Of a stretch of 54,504 nt of DNA, positions 23,994 through 33,997 are shown piece by piece. Every line of letters starts with the position of its first letter. The first letter of the stretch is position 1. Both the position numbers and the translations under genes were made by a program. The notes beneath the pieces were generated by a model. The model saw only the letters and a list, made by a program, of their open reading frames with translations. It searched no databases and was not told the origin of the DNA. Origin of the DNA: an uncultured Clostridia bacterium (GTDB lineage: Bacteria > Bacillota > Clostridia > TANB77 > CAG-508); NCBI GenBank assembly GCA_948919095.1, contig CAQYCU010000004.1, forward strand, positions 1 through 54,504, in the 5' to 3' direction.

Positions 23994-25301
23994 TTATTGT
24001 CTAAAAGCTTTTTTTCCTAAGTATTTAGCTTCTGTGCCTAATTGATTTTCAATATTTAATAGTCTGTTGTATTTAGCAACTCTGTCAGTTCTACATGGTG
24101 CACCTGTTTTGATTTGTCCTGCATTTGTTGCAACTGCAACATCAGCTAATGTTGTGTCTTCAGTTTCACCACTTCTATGTGATACTACTGCTGTATATCC
24201 ATTTCTCTTTGCAAGCTCTATTGCATCTAATGTTTCTGTTAATGTTCCAATTTGGTTTAATTTTATTAATATGCTGTTTGCTGTTTTATTGTCTAATCCT
24301 TTTTGTAATCTTTTGATATTTGTTACAAATAAGTCGTCTCCAACTAATTGAACATGGTCTCCTAATCTATCAGTAAGTTTTTTCCAATTCTCCCAATCTT
24401 CTTCTGCTAAACCATCTTCTATTGATATTAATGGATATTTTTCTGTTAAAGATGCTAACCAGTCAATCATCTCGTCAACTGTTTTTAGTTCTTTAGTTTT
24501 CCAGAAATAATATTTTCCTTCTTCTCCAATTTTTTTAGCTTCATCATACATTTCTGTTGATGCTATATCTGTAGCTAGAGCTATTTCTTCTCCTGGTTTA
24601 TATCCAGCTTTCTTTATAGCTTCTACTAATAATTCTAGTGCTTCTTCGTCATTTTCTAGGTTTGGTGCAAATCCGCCTTCATCTCCTACACCAGCGCCTA
24701 ATCCTTTTTCTTTTAATATTCCTTTTAATGTATGATATACTTCAGCACACCAACGTAGAGCTTCTGTAAAGTTTGGTGCTCCAACTGGCATAATCATAAA
24801 TTCTTGTGAACTTACTGTGTTTTCAGCATGTTTTCCACCATTTAATACGTTCATCATTGGAACTGGTAATGTTTTAGCATTTGTTCCACCAATATAGTTG
24901 TATAATTCCATTCCTAAAGAAGCTGCTGCTGCTTTTGCTACTGCTAGTGATACACCTAATGTAGCATTTGCTCCTAATTTTCCTTTATTTTCTGTTCCAT
25001 CAATATCTATTAACGCTTTATCAATTTGTACTTGGTCATAAACGTTCATTCCTGTTAATTTTGGAGCTACTATATCATTTACATTTGAAACTGCTTTAAG
25101 TACTCCTTTTCCCATATATCTTGATTTGTCACCATCTCTTAGCTCAACAGCTTCAAAGCTTCCTGTTGATGCACCTGATGGAACCATTGATACTCCACTA
25201 AATCCACCTTCAGTAATAACTTCAACTTGTACTGTTGGGTTTCCTCTAGAATCCATAACCTCTAATGCTCTTACTTCTTCAATTTCTAAATAATCTTTCA
25301 T
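23994..25301 (-). CDS. eno: Enolase
   Basis: 435 residues from ATG 25301 (GAAAGGAC upstream; an in-frame ATG 11 codons earlier precedes the RBS). Interconverts 2-phosphoglycerate and phosphoenolpyruvate. Signatures: EVMDSRGNPTVQVEV, GASTGSFEA, GVGDEGGFAPN, the Mg ligands in SIEDGLAEEDW and GDDLFVTN, ILIKLNQIGT and the catalytic VVSHRSGETED. Last gene of the glycolytic cluster. Confidence 0.97.
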   Translation of the reverse strand: MKDYLEIEEVRALEVMDSRGNPTVQVEVITEGGFSGVSMVPSGASTGSFEAVELRDGDKSRYMGKGVLKAVSNVNDIVAPKLTGMNVYDQVQIDKALIDIDGTENKGKLGANATLGVSLAVAKAAAASLGMELYNYIGGTNAKTLPVPMMNVLNGGKHAENTVSSQEFMIMPVGAPNFTEALRWCAEVYHTLKGILKEKGLGAGVGDEGGFAPNLENDEEALELLVEAIKKAGYKPGEEIALATDIASTEMYDEAKKIGEEGKYYFWKTKELKTVDEMIDWLASLTEKYPLISIEDGLAEEDWENWKKLTDRLGDHVQLVGDDLFVTNIKRLQKGLDNKTANSILIKLNQIGTLTETLDAIELAKRNGYTAVVSHRSGETEDTTLADVAVATNAGQIKTGAPCRTDRVAKYNRLLNIENQLGTEAKYLGKKAFRQ

Positions 25302-25392
25302 AATTATTAAGTCCTTTCTTTTATATTTTAGCATTCTAAAATATAATATTTTATTTTATATTTACTTTGCAGTAAATGTAAAAACTATTTTA

Positions 25393-25977
25393 TTAAATTT
25401 TCAAAAACGGATTTCTAACAATATTTTCTTCTTTATTTTCCGTTTTAGTATTTGTTTCTTTTTCCTCTTCAAGTCTTAATTTTTGACTATGTACAACTGG
25501 CTTAATTTTACTTTCTTCTTTATACCCTTCAATTAGCAGTCTGTTTGTTAAATTCAAACTTTCTAGTGGGATACCTAAATATTTATATGTCCATATTATT
25601 CGTCTTTGCTCATCACTATATTTTGAATTTATTAAATCATTATAATGATATTCTATTGTAAATGTTGTATTATCCATTACTATTGTTATATTAGTCCATT
25701 TATCATTTTTTTCGTTTTTTAATTGTTTTATAAGTTCATATAATTTTCGTAGATTTTTATTATATATTTCTTCAGCAATTCCAAACTTTTTTGGAATTTC
25801 ATAACAATTAACAGGATTTGCTTTTATCAATCTTTTTGGAAAATAGTAAAAATACATTTCGCCATTTTTATTTTCTAAAATAGACGCATATAAGCAAATA
25901 CTTTTCCAAGTATCTGGTACTAATTTTATTAACAGATTTTGTATATCTTCATATAATGTTGGATTTTTATCTTTCAT
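25393..25977 (-). CDS. YezG-type (DUF600) immunity protein
   Basis: 194 residues. The pattern EDIQNLLIKLVPDTWKSICLYASILENKNGEMYFYYFP, then KLYELIKQLKNE, WTNITIVMDN, NSKYSDEQRRIIWTYKYLGI is that of the YezG/DUF600 family, antitoxins for LXG-type polymorphic toxins in Bacillus. The last 45 residues are a charged low-complexity tail. No LXG toxin is next to it; it sits between gpmI and eno in the same orientation, so it would be coexpressed with glycolysis. Confidence 0.75.
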   Translation of the reverse strand: MKDKNPTLYEDIQNLLIKLVPDTWKSICLYASILENKNGEMYFYYFPKRLIKANPVNCYEIPKKFGIAEEIYNKNLRKLYELIKQLKNEKNDKWTNITIVMDNTTFTIEYHYNDLINSKYSDEQRRIIWTYKYLGIPLESLNLTNRLLIEGYKEESKIKPVVHSQKLRLEEEKETNTKTENKEENIVRNPFLKI

Positions 25978-26068
25978 AATTTATGGTATCCTTTCTCAGG
26001 CACAAATTATTTATGTACACCGATACGTTTGGTAAATAATATTACCAAATATATCAGTATTAAATTTA

Positions 26069-27601
26069 TTATTCTCGTACAATTAAACTTTCACCAGTCA
26101 TTTCATCTGGTTTTTCTAACCCCATTAGTTCTAATAGAGTTGGTGCTAAATCTGCAAGTCTTCCATTTTTTAGGTTAGCATTTTCTTCACCAACTAGTAC
26201 TAATGGAACTGGATTCGTTGTATGTGATGTTAGTGGTTCTCCAGTTTTATAATCTATCTCTTGTTCACAATTTCCATGGTCTGCTGTAAGTAATAATTTT
26301 CCACTATGTTTTGATAAAGCATCCACTATCTTTCCAACACATTCATCAATAGCTTCAACTGCTTTAATCGCTGCTTCTAAGTTTCCTGTATGTCCTACCA
26401 TATCAGGGTTTGCAAAATTCAAGATAATTGCATCATATTTTTCACTGTTTATAGCATTTATTACTTTTTCAGTTACTTCATATGCACTCATTTCTGGTTT
26501 TAAATCATATGTTTCAACTTTTGGAGATGGTACTAATATTCTGTCTTCCCCTTTATATGGCTCTTCTCTTCCACCATTGAAGAAAAATGTAACATGTGCA
26601 TATTTCTCAGTTTCAGCAATTCTTAATTGATTTAGATTCTTGTCACTTACATATTCTCCAAATGTGTTTTTTAGAGTTTGTGGCTTAAATGCAATTTTTA
26701 CATTTGGTATAGTTTCATCATACTTTGTCATACACACAAAGTTCAATTTCATTTTTTTAGTTTCGAATTCTTTAAAATCTGGGTCTACTAAAGTTCTTGT
26801 AATTTGTCTTGCTCTATCAGGTCTAAAGTTAAAGAATATTACTGAATCTCCGTCTTCTATTGTAGCAATTGGTTTGTCACCATTTGTTATAATTGTAGGT
26901 ACAACAAATTCATCAAAAACTTCTTTTTGATAAGAGCTTTCAATTGCTTGAACAGCACTTGTAAAAGTTTCTCCAACACCATTTACAATAGCGTCATATG
27001 CTTTTTGTACTCTTTCCCATCTTTTATCTCTATCCATTGCATAAAATCTTCCAGAAATAGTGGCTATTTTTCCAACACCTTTTTCTTTCATTTTTTCTTC
27101 AAGTTTTTGGATATATCCTTCTCCTGAAGCTGGCAATGTATCTCTTCCATCCATAAAACAATGTACATATACATTTTCTAAGCCTTTTCTTTTGGCAAGT
27201 TCTAATAATCCATATAAATGTCTTTCATGACTGTGAACTCCACCATCTGATAATAATCCTAAAATATGTAATTTTTTATTGTTTGCTTTGCAATTTTCTA
27301 CTGCTTCAACAAATTCTGGGATACTAAAGAAATCTCCATCTTCAATTGACTTCGTAATTCTAGTTAGCTCTTGATAAACAATTCTTCCAGCTCCTATATT
27401 TGTGTGTCCTACTTCTGAGTTTCCCATTTGTCCTTCTGGTAAACCTACTGCTTCGCCACTTGCATACACTTCTGCTGTTGGACATGTCATCATTAGTTTA
27501 TCGATATTAGGTTTATTTGCCTTTGCTACTGCATTTCCTTCTTCAATAGGATTCTTGCCAAATCCATCTAATATCATTAGCATTGTAACTTTCTTTCCCA
27601 T
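26069..27601 (-). CDS. gpmI: 2,3-bisphosphoglycerate-independent phosphoglycerate mutase
   Basis: 510 residues, family length. Mn-dependent alkaline-phosphatase fold. MLMILDGFGKNP and the phosphoserine region GNSEVGHTNIGAGRIV, VHSHERHLYGLL, HCFMDGRDTLP, FNFRPDRARQI, LLTADHGNCEQ and SHTTNPVP are present. Between tpiA and the immunity gene on the minus strand. Confidence 0.97.
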   Translation of the reverse strand: MGKKVTMLMILDGFGKNPIEEGNAVAKANKPNIDKLMMTCPTAEVYASGEAVGLPEGQMGNSEVGHTNIGAGRIVYQELTRITKSIEDGDFFSIPEFVEAVENCKANNKKLHILGLLSDGGVHSHERHLYGLLELAKRKGLENVYVHCFMDGRDTLPASGEGYIQKLEEKMKEKGVGKIATISGRFYAMDRDKRWERVQKAYDAIVNGVGETFTSAVQAIESSYQKEVFDEFVVPTIITNGDKPIATIEDGDSVIFFNFRPDRARQITRTLVDPDFKEFETKKMKLNFVCMTKYDETIPNVKIAFKPQTLKNTFGEYVSDKNLNQLRIAETEKYAHVTFFFNGGREEPYKGEDRILVPSPKVETYDLKPEMSAYEVTEKVINAINSEKYDAIILNFANPDMVGHTGNLEAAIKAVEAIDECVGKIVDALSKHSGKLLLTADHGNCEQEIDYKTGEPLTSHTTNPVPLVLVGEENANLKNGRLADLAPTLLELMGLEKPDEMTGESLIVRE

Positions 27602-27644
27602 TTTCTTTCCCCTTTCGCTCGCTTTGCTAACTCACTATCATACA

Positions 27645-28388
27645 TCATTTGTCGAAATTTACTATTTTAGAAAATTCGTCTACTTTCAAACTTGCACCAC
27701 CTACTAAGCCACCGTCTATATCAGACATAGTAAATAATTCCTTTGCATTTGCGCTCTTTACACTTCCACCATATAGTATTGTGATATCATCGCTTTGGAA
27801 TTTTTCTTTTATCTTTTCTCTTATGGTCTTACACATATTATTTGCGTCTTCAGATGTTGCTGTTCTTCCAGTTCCTATCGCCCAGATTGGCTCATATGCA
27901 ATTATTACATTTTGTAAATCTTCTGCTGTTAGTCCTTCCAATGATTTTAAAATTTGCATTGTAACAACTTCTTCAGCTCTTCCACTTTCACGTTCTTCTA
28001 ATGTTTCTCCAACACATACTATTGGTTTTAATTCATGTTTTAGTGCTGCTTTTAACTTCTTATTAACTGTTTCATCAGTTTCATTGAAATATTGTCTTCT
28101 TTCAGAGTGTCCTATTATTACATATTCAACATTTATACATTTTAACATTTCAGGTGCTACTTCTCCAGTATATGCTCCATTTTCTTCCCAGTGCATATTT
28201 TGTGCTCCTATATGTATATTTGTTTCTTGAACTGTTAGTAATGAATAGAATAAATCTGTATATGGTACACATAATATCGTTTCATTACTTGTATTCTTTA
28301 CGCTTGGTGCTAATGCATTTATAAAATCTATTGCTTCATTTGGAAGCATATTCATTTTCCAGTTTCCCGCTATTACTTTTCTTCTCAT
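27645..28388 (-). CDS. tpiA: Triosephosphate isomerase
   Basis: 247 residues. GNWKMN (Lys), IIGHSERRQYF (catalytic His), VIIAYEPIWAIGTG (catalytic Glu), ILYGGSVK and GGLVGGASL all present. 12 bases after pgk. Confidence 0.98.
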   Translation of the reverse strand: MRRKVIAGNWKMNMLPNEAIDFINALAPSVKNTSNETILCVPYTDLFYSLLTVQETNIHIGAQNMHWEENGAYTGEVAPEMLKCINVEYVIIGHSERRQYFNETDETVNKKLKAALKHELKPIVCVGETLEERESGRAEEVVTMQILKSLEGLTAEDLQNVIIAYEPIWAIGTGRTATSEDANNMCKTIREKIKEKFQSDDITILYGGSVKSANAKELFTMSDIDGGLVGGASLKVDEFSKIVNFDK

Positions 28389-28400
28389 ATTGCCTCCTTG

Positions 28401-29591
28401 CTAATTTTTCTCGGCTATGCACTCAATTCCTGGAAGCTTCTTTCCTTCAACAAATTCTAATGATGCTCCTCCACCTGTCGAAATATGTGTCATCTTGTCA
28501 GCTAGTCCGGATTTGGTTACTGCTGCTGCTGAATCTCCGCCTCCAATTATTGTTGTACAATTTGGTAATTCAGCTAGACATTTTGCAATTGAATTTGTTC
28601 CATTAGCAAATTGTTCAAATTCTGATAAGCCTAGTGGGCCATTCCAAAATATTGTTTTTGCTCCTTGTAATTCGTTTATATACATTTTTATTGTTTCTGG
28701 ACCAATATCAAATCCTTCCCATCCTTCTGGTATTTCATTATATTTTACTATTTTACTTTCTGTATCTGGTTTGAATTCTTTTCCTATTTTGTTGTCAATC
28801 GGGATTAGCATTTGTATACCTTTATCTTTTGCTTTTTGCATAATTTCTCTTGCCATGTCTAGTTTGTCCAACTCACATATTGAGTCACCAACTTCATATC
28901 CCATTGCTTTGTAGAATGTATATGCCATTGCTCCACCTATTAGTAATTTGTCTGCTTTTTCTAGTAAACTTTCTATTACGCCTATTTTATCTGAAACCTT
29001 TTTTCCTCCTAATATTGCGTAAAATGGTTTTACTGGGTTATCTAATGCATCTCCTAATGCTTTAAGTTCTTTTTCGATTAAGAAACCGCATGCTGATGGT
29101 AGGTATTTTGCCATTCCTTCTGTTGAAGCATGTGCTCTATGGCATGTTCCAAATGCATCATTTACATATATTTCAGCAAGAGATGCTAATTCTTTGCTAA
29201 ATTCTTCATCGTTTTTTTCTTCTCTTATATCAAATCTAACATTTTCAAGTAGAACTATATCGCCTATGTTCATATTACTTGTTAAAGCTCTTGCATCTTG
29301 TCCAATTATATCTTTAGCAAGTTTTACTTCTTTTCCTAATTGTGCTGAAAGTTCTTTTGCAACAGGAGCTAATGAGAATTCTTTCTTTACTTCTCCTTTT
29401 GGTCTTCCTAAATGTGAACATAATATAAGTTTAGCATTATGTTCTAACAAATATTTTATTGTTGGTAATACTGCTATTATTCTTGTTTTATCTGTAATTT
29501 CAAGTTTTTCATCAAGTGGAACATTGAAATCACATCTTAAAAATACTTTTTTATTATCTACATTTATATCTCTAATTGTTACTTTGTTCAT
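28401..29591 (-). CDS. pgk: Phosphoglycerate kinase
   Basis: 396 residues. FLRCDFNVPLD near the N-terminus, LCSHLGRPKG, VNDAFGTCHRAHAST, AILGGKKVSDKIGV, WNGPLGLSEF and GGGDSAAAV nucleotide site are intact. It contains a TCC GGA glycine in normal frame, a useful contrast to in-frame CGG. Confidence 0.98.
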   Translation of the reverse strand: MNKVTIRDINVDNKKVFLRCDFNVPLDEKLEITDKTRIIAVLPTIKYLLEHNAKLILCSHLGRPKGEVKKEFSLAPVAKELSAQLGKEVKLAKDIIGQDARALTSNMNIGDIVLLENVRFDIREEKNDEEFSKELASLAEIYVNDAFGTCHRAHASTEGMAKYLPSACGFLIEKELKALGDALDNPVKPFYAILGGKKVSDKIGVIESLLEKADKLLIGGAMAYTFYKAMGYEVGDSICELDKLDMAREIMQKAKDKGIQMLIPIDNKIGKEFKPDTESKIVKYNEIPEGWEGFDIGPETIKMYINELQGAKTIFWNGPLGLSEFEQFANGTNSIAKCLAELPNCTTIIGGGDSAAAVTKSGLADKMTHISTGGGASLEFVEGKKLPGIECIAEKN

Positions 29592-29599
29592 CCTTTAAA

Positions 29600-29720
29600 T
29601 TCCTTTCTCTAATTACTTGGAAAAGAATTTTGCTTTTGGCTAGGCGAACGAGGAAGAAATACCAGAAGCGTGCTTTTTGCACGTTGAGGATTTTCTTCCA
29701 AAGTTCAACAACGCCAAAAC
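29600..29720 (-). other. Structured gap-pgk intergenic segment
   Basis: Between gap and pgk the transcript can fold GGAAGAAAAT...ATTTCTTCC around an inner CGTGC-aaaaa-GCACG hairpin. This may be a processing or stabilising element or an attenuator that lets gap accumulate more mRNA than pgk. Confidence 0.5.
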
Positions 29721-29724
29721 TAAA

Positions 29725-30744
29725 TTATTTTCCAAGTTCTGCAAAATACTTGATAGTTCTAACCATCTGACTAGTATAAGAATTTTCATTATCATACCAT
29801 GATACAACTTGTACTTGATATTCTCCATTTCCTAAGTCATGTACTAAAGTTTGTGTTGCATCAAATAATGAACCATAAGTTGAACCTATTACGTCTGATG
29901 ATACTATTTCTTCATCTGTGTATCCAAATGAATCATTTGCAGCTTCTTTCATTGCTGCATTTACGCCCTCGACTGTAATGTTTTCTCCTTTTACAACTGC
30001 TGTTAATATTGTTGTTGAACCTGTTGCAACTGGTATTCTTTGTGCTGCTCCTATTAATTTTCCATTTAATTCTGGAATAACTAATCCTATAGCTTTTGCA
30101 GCTCCTGATGATGATGGTACTATATTAACTGCTGCTGCTCTTGAACGTCTTAAGTTTCCTTTTCTTTGTGGTCCATCAAGAAGCATTTGGTCTCCTGTGT
30201 AAGCATGTACTGTGCACATAATTCCTGATTGAATTGGTGCATATTTGTTTAATACATTAGCCATTGGTGCTAAACAGTTTGTTGTACAAGATGCTGCTGA
30301 TATTATTGTATCTTCTGGTTTTAATATGTTCTCATTTACACTGTAAACTACTGTTGGTAAGTCATTTCCTGCTGGTGCTGATATAACAACTTTTTTTGCT
30401 CCTGCGTCAATATGTGCTTGTGATTTTTCCTTTGATGTATAGAATCCTGTACATTCAAGTACAACATCAACGTCTAATTCTCCCCAAGGTAGGTTATGTG
30501 CGTCTGCTTCTGCATATATTTTTATTGTCTTTCCATCAACTGTAATGCTATCTTCTCCTGCTGTTACAGTACTTCCTTTAGCATATGGTCCTTGTGCAGA
30601 ATCATATTTTAATAAATATGCTAACATTTTTGGGCTTGTTAAGTCGTTTATAGCAACAACTTCATATCCTTCCTGTCCAAACATTTGTCTAAATGCAAGA
30701 CGTCCTATTCTTCCAAATCCATTAATGGCAACTTTAACTGACAT
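29725..30744 (-). CDS. gap: Glyceraldehyde-3-phosphate dehydrogenase
   Basis: 339 residues. Rossmann start VAINGFGRIGRLAFRQ, catalytic SAASCTTNCLAP, TVHAYTGDQMLLDGP, RRSRAAAVNIVPSSSGAAKAIG, and WYDNENSYTSQMV at the C-terminus. First gene of the gap-pgk-tpiA-gpmI-(yezG)-eno run, with a promoter at 30853-30881. Confidence 0.98.
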   Translation of the reverse strand: MSVKVAINGFGRIGRLAFRQMFGQEGYEVVAINDLTSPKMLAYLLKYDSAQGPYAKGSTVTAGEDSITVDGKTIKIYAEADAHNLPWGELDVDVVLECTGFYTSKEKSQAHIDAGAKKVVISAPAGNDLPTVVYSVNENILKPEDTIISAASCTTNCLAPMANVLNKYAPIQSGIMCTVHAYTGDQMLLDGPQRKGNLRRSRAAAVNIVPSSSGAAKAIGLVIPELNGKLIGAAQRIPVATGSTTILTAVVKGENITVEGVNAAMKEAANDSFGYTDEEIVSSDVIGSTYGSLFDATQTLVHDLGNGEYQVQVVSWYDNENSYTSQMVRTIKYFAELGK

Positions 30745-30852
30745 ATTAAAATCCTCCTATACTTAAAAATTATTAATTCAATTTAATTTTTTAGTGTTTT
30801 TGTTTTATGTTAACTGATTGTGTGTTCTTTTGTTTTCCACGCAATCAACGTT

Positions 30853-30881
30853 ATTGTACACCTCTTTACTCATTTTTTCAA
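30853..30881 (-). promoter_or_regulatory. Promoter of the glycolytic operon
   Basis: On the minus strand TTGAAA (30881-30876) and TACAAT (30858-30853) are 17 bases apart, about 110 bases before the gap ATG, leaving a sizeable leader. No obvious CggR-type operator was recognised. Confidence 0.65.
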
Positions 30882-31033
30882 GTAATATATTGTGATTATT
30901 GACATTTTTTTTAATTATACTCATTTTTATCAATAATATTTTATGCAATAATTGATTTTTGTCGTTTTAATAGTATCTTCAATCGAGTAGAAGATACTAC
31001 TTAATATATTATCCTATCTTGCTCCATCAAAAA

Positions 31034-31057
31034 AACGCCAACTTAAATGTTGCCGTT
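31034..31057 (-). terminator. Terminator before the glycolytic operon
   Basis: AACGGCAAC-atttaa-GTTGGCGTT followed by TTTTTT on the minus strand, 35 bases after the stop of the 31094 gene. Confidence 0.88.
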
Positions 31058-31093
31058 TTCTTTTAAATAGCTATTTAAACAATTTTTTATATA

Positions 31094-31366
31094 TTATAAA
31101 GAAACTGTAATGTCTGGCTCTTCATCATAAGATTGTGCTTTTCTTAGGAAAACTTCTCCGTGCTCAACAACAATCTCTTGATTCCAGAAGTCATGAACTT
31201 CTTGGAATACCTTTTTTTGATAAGGAGTTAATTCTAATGTAATTGGTTGTAACCAGAAATTTTTAAAGCTATTCCAGAATCCTGTTTTTACAGGTACTTG
31301 TGCATATGCACTTGGTTGTTTACTTGATGGTTCGTTGTATTGGTTGAATTGATTATTCTCTTCCAT
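31094..31366 (-). CDS. Small conserved-looking hypothetical protein
   Basis: 90 residues, strong AGGAGGAATATT start signal and own terminator. N-terminus low-complexity (Asn/Gln/Ser), C-terminal part FWNSFKNFWLQPITLELTPYQKKVFQEVHDFWNQEI looks like an amphipathic folded domain. Family not recognised. Confidence 0.7.
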   Translation of the reverse strand: MEENNQFNQYNEPSSKQPSAYAQVPVKTGFWNSFKNFWLQPITLELTPYQKKVFQEVHDFWNQEIVVEHGEVFLRKAQSYDEEPDITVSL

Positions 31367-31488
31367 AATATTCCTCCTTTGTTACTAGCTTACTTCGTAT
31401 GCATTAAATATACTACATATAATAATTTTTAGCAAGCTATTTTGTATTACTTTTGTTTTACATTTTTGTAAAATAGATGAAATATTTC

Positions 31489-32379
31489 TTACACATTCGA
31501 CAAGTCAAATTTAGGAACATATTCTTCTTCATGTTCTCCTAAGTCCTGCATATAGCCATTTTTTAGTCCTAATTCATCTATATAATTTTCAACAATTTTA
31601 TACTCTTTTTTTGTTATCTTTCTATTTAATAGTTTATCATTTTTTGCTTTATATGTAGGAAAATATTGTGCCATTATACTAACATAAACATCATCTTTCA
31701 TATTTTCCTTTATCCACTTTAAAATATTTTTTGTATTTTGAATATGATTTGGAAGTATTAGGTGTCTGATTATTACACCTTTTGTTATTATTCCATTTTT
31801 ATCTAATTGTATACCTCCTACTTGCTTATACATTTCAATAATTGCTTTTGTTGCTACTTCAAAATAATTTGGTGCATTCGAATATTTTTCAGAGAGTATA
31901 TTTGAGCAATACTTTAAATCTGGTAAATATATATCTATAAGGTCTTCTAGCATTTTAATAGTTTCAACATTTTCGTAACTGTTTGTATTATATACTATTG
32001 GGATTGTTAAACCATTTTTCTTTGCTATTTTTATCGCGTCAATTATTTGATAAACATACATGGTTGGAGTTACTAAGTTTATGTTATTTACTCCTTTTTC
32101 TTGTTGTTCTAAAAAAATATCTGCAAGCCTTTTTGTTGTTATTTCTTTTCCAAAACCTTCTTGGCTAATATCATAATTTTGACAATATGTACATTGTAAA
32201 TTACAATTACTAAAAAATACTGTTCCAGAGCCATTTCCTTCACTTATACACGGTTCTTCATAATTGTGTGTTGACACAAGAGCTACTTTTACCTTATCAG
32301 TTCCTTTGCAAAACCCTATTTTGCCTTTGGCTCTATTTATATTACAGTTTCTAACACATAAATTGCAGTTATCTAGCAT
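31489..32379 (-). CDS. PflA-like radical SAM protein
   Basis: 296 residues. N-terminal cysteines CNLCVRNC, then the radical SAM motif CNLQCTYCQN (about 58-67) after SEGNGSGTVFFSNC. ITTKRLADIFLEQQEKG and LVTPTMYVYQI fit the PflA-like/YgiQ-neighbour family of uncharacterised activases. Cytosolic 4Fe-4S enzyme; substrate unknown. Confidence 0.85.
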   Translation of the reverse strand: MLDNCNLCVRNCNINRAKGKIGFCKGTDKVKVALVSTHNYEEPCISEGNGSGTVFFSNCNLQCTYCQNYDISQEGFGKEITTKRLADIFLEQQEKGVNNINLVTPTMYVYQIIDAIKIAKKNGLTIPIVYNTNSYENVETIKMLEDLIDIYLPDLKYCSNILSEKYSNAPNYFEVATKAIIEMYKQVGGIQLDKNGIITKGVIIRHLILPNHIQNTKNILKWIKENMKDDVYVSIMAQYFPTYKAKNDKLLNRKITKKEYKIVENYIDELGLKNGYMQDLGEHEEEYVPKFDLSNV

Positions 32380-32440
32380 TATTTTTCCCTTTCACTTCGT
32401 TCATTTTCTCTTATCAAAAAAAATTTAACAATTATATATA

Positions 32441-33184
32441 TTAGTATAACTTTACTATAGCATGTATTACGTCTTCTGTTTCATTTCTTATTACAATAGT
32501 ATATACATTATTTTCGACATATAATAACGATTTTATTTTTTCTCCATATTTTATTTCTTTTTTATATACTATTTCTAAATTATTAAGTTCCCCTGCTTTG
32601 TATATCTCTTCTGGTAATAATTCATATGCAAAATCTATATAATTTAAGTTATGAACATGCATGTTTCCATCTAAATCAAATCTTCTAATTTTGTATTCAT
32701 CTACATATGTAACTTCACTTTTGGGAACTGCTAGTTTTTCTATCTCCTCTGGTTTAAAAACTGCTTCTTCTCGGAATTTGTGATATATCTCTTCTAAATT
32801 TTCTGGCATTTTTGTAATTCTTCCTGTTTTTGTGTTTACTAAACACCATATAGATGTCGCTATTGCAATGAGTTCATCGTTTTCATCAAATATTTTAAAG
32901 TCTCTAAGTGCAACCAATTTTTCAACTGGTCTTCCCCAAGTTTTCACTTTTACTTTTTGTAATGCTTTTGGTCTTTTCATAACTTGCAATTTCCATGATA
33001 AAATAAACCACGTTAAGTTTTGTTTGACAATATCTACTATTGAAAATTTACAATATGCTGAATGTTCTCCCGCAGTATTTTCTAATAGTGATATAATACT
33101 TTTATTTGTAACTTCTCCATTTGCTGATGTTTGTGAAAATCTTGTTATATATTCTTCTTCAAATATTCCGTCTTCGAATTTCAT
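32441..33184 (-). CDS. Acyl-ACP thioesterase
   Basis: 247 residues: double hot-dog FatA/FatB-type. YITRFSQTSANGEVTNKSIISLLENTAGEHS at the start, WFILSWKLQVMKRPK, WGRPVEKLVALRDF, and the second hot-dog VRRFDLDGNMHVHNLNYIDFA-like segment (Asn/His of DxNxHxxN). Releases fatty acids from ACP. Confidence 0.88.
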   Translation of the reverse strand: MKFEDGIFEEEYITRFSQTSANGEVTNKSIISLLENTAGEHSAYCKFSIVDIVKQNLTWFILSWKLQVMKRPKALQKVKVKTWGRPVEKLVALRDFKIFDENDELIAIATSIWCLVNTKTGRITKMPENLEEIYHKFREEAVFKPEEIEKLAVPKSEVTYVDEYKIRRFDLDGNMHVHNLNYIDFAYELLPEEIYKAGELNNLEIVYKKEIKYGEKIKSLLYVENNVYTIVIRNETEDVIHAIVKLY

Positions 33185-33250
33185 TTTAAATTCCTTTCTT
33201 GCTTTACTCTTTTGGCATTGGTTATGAAAAATTTATACACTTCTTCTCGA

Positions 33251-33997
33251 TTATTTTTCTCTCATAAATTTTTCTAATAATTGTTCTCTACATTTTTCTT
33301 CTAGTGTATCATCAAGTGCTTCAAGAGTAACATTAGTCCCTTCTTTTCTGCTCAAGCAATATTGTATAATATAGTCTGCGACTTTCGGATTCTTCGATAA
33401 TAATGGTCCATGTAAATATGTTGCAATAACATTTTTTTGAAAATATCCTTCTTCGCTATCTTCAAATTTATTTCCATTTCCATACGCAGTTTTTCCAAAT
33501 GGTGTTGATACATTAAATGTTTGTCCACCATGATTTTCAAAACCTATTACTTTAGTTTTTTCTCCATCTAGTTCTACTTCTGTTATAATGTTCCCTATGC
33601 ATCTTTTTTTTCTATCGCTGGCAGCTTCAGTATAATAGTCAAATATCTCAAGTCCTGGAATTATGTTCCCTTCAACTCCTTTGTAATATTTGCCAAATAA
33701 TTGATACGCTCCGCAAATAAGTAGGAAAAATGTTCCATTTTCTACTGCTTGTTTTATATTTTCACTATATTTTACTAAATCTTCTGATAATATGCTTTGC
33801 TCGTTGTCAGCTCCACCACCTGCAAATACTATGTCATATTCTTTAAAGTTTGGTGCTTCATAGCCTATTGAGTACTTGTCTACAATTAGTTTAATTCCAC
33901 GTTTTTCACATCTATATTTTAATACTTGAATATTTCCGTAATCTCCATATAATTCAAGCATGTCTGGATATAAATATAATAATTTTAATTCTTTCAT
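33251..33997 (-). CDS. gatD: Lipid II isoglutaminyl synthase glutaminase subunit
   Basis: 248 residues. CobB/CobQ-type class I amidotransferase: LYPDMLELYGDYGNIQVLKYR, VFAGGGADNEQ, nucleophile Cys in FLLICGAYQLFG (about 95) and catalytic His in VIATYLHGPLLSKNP (about 190). With MurT it amidates D-Glu in lipid II. Here it is separated from murT by two unrelated genes. Confidence 0.92.
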   Translation of the reverse strand: MKELKLLYLYPDMLELYGDYGNIQVLKYRCEKRGIKLIVDKYSIGYEAPNFKEYDIVFAGGGADNEQSILSEDLVKYSENIKQAVENGTFFLLICGAYQLFGKYYKGVEGNIIPGLEIFDYYTEAASDRKKRCIGNIITEVELDGEKTKVIGFENHGGQTFNVSTPFGKTAYGNGNKFEDSEEGYFQKNVIATYLHGPLLSKNPKVADYIIQYCLSRKEGTNVTLEALDDTLEEKCREQLLEKFMREK

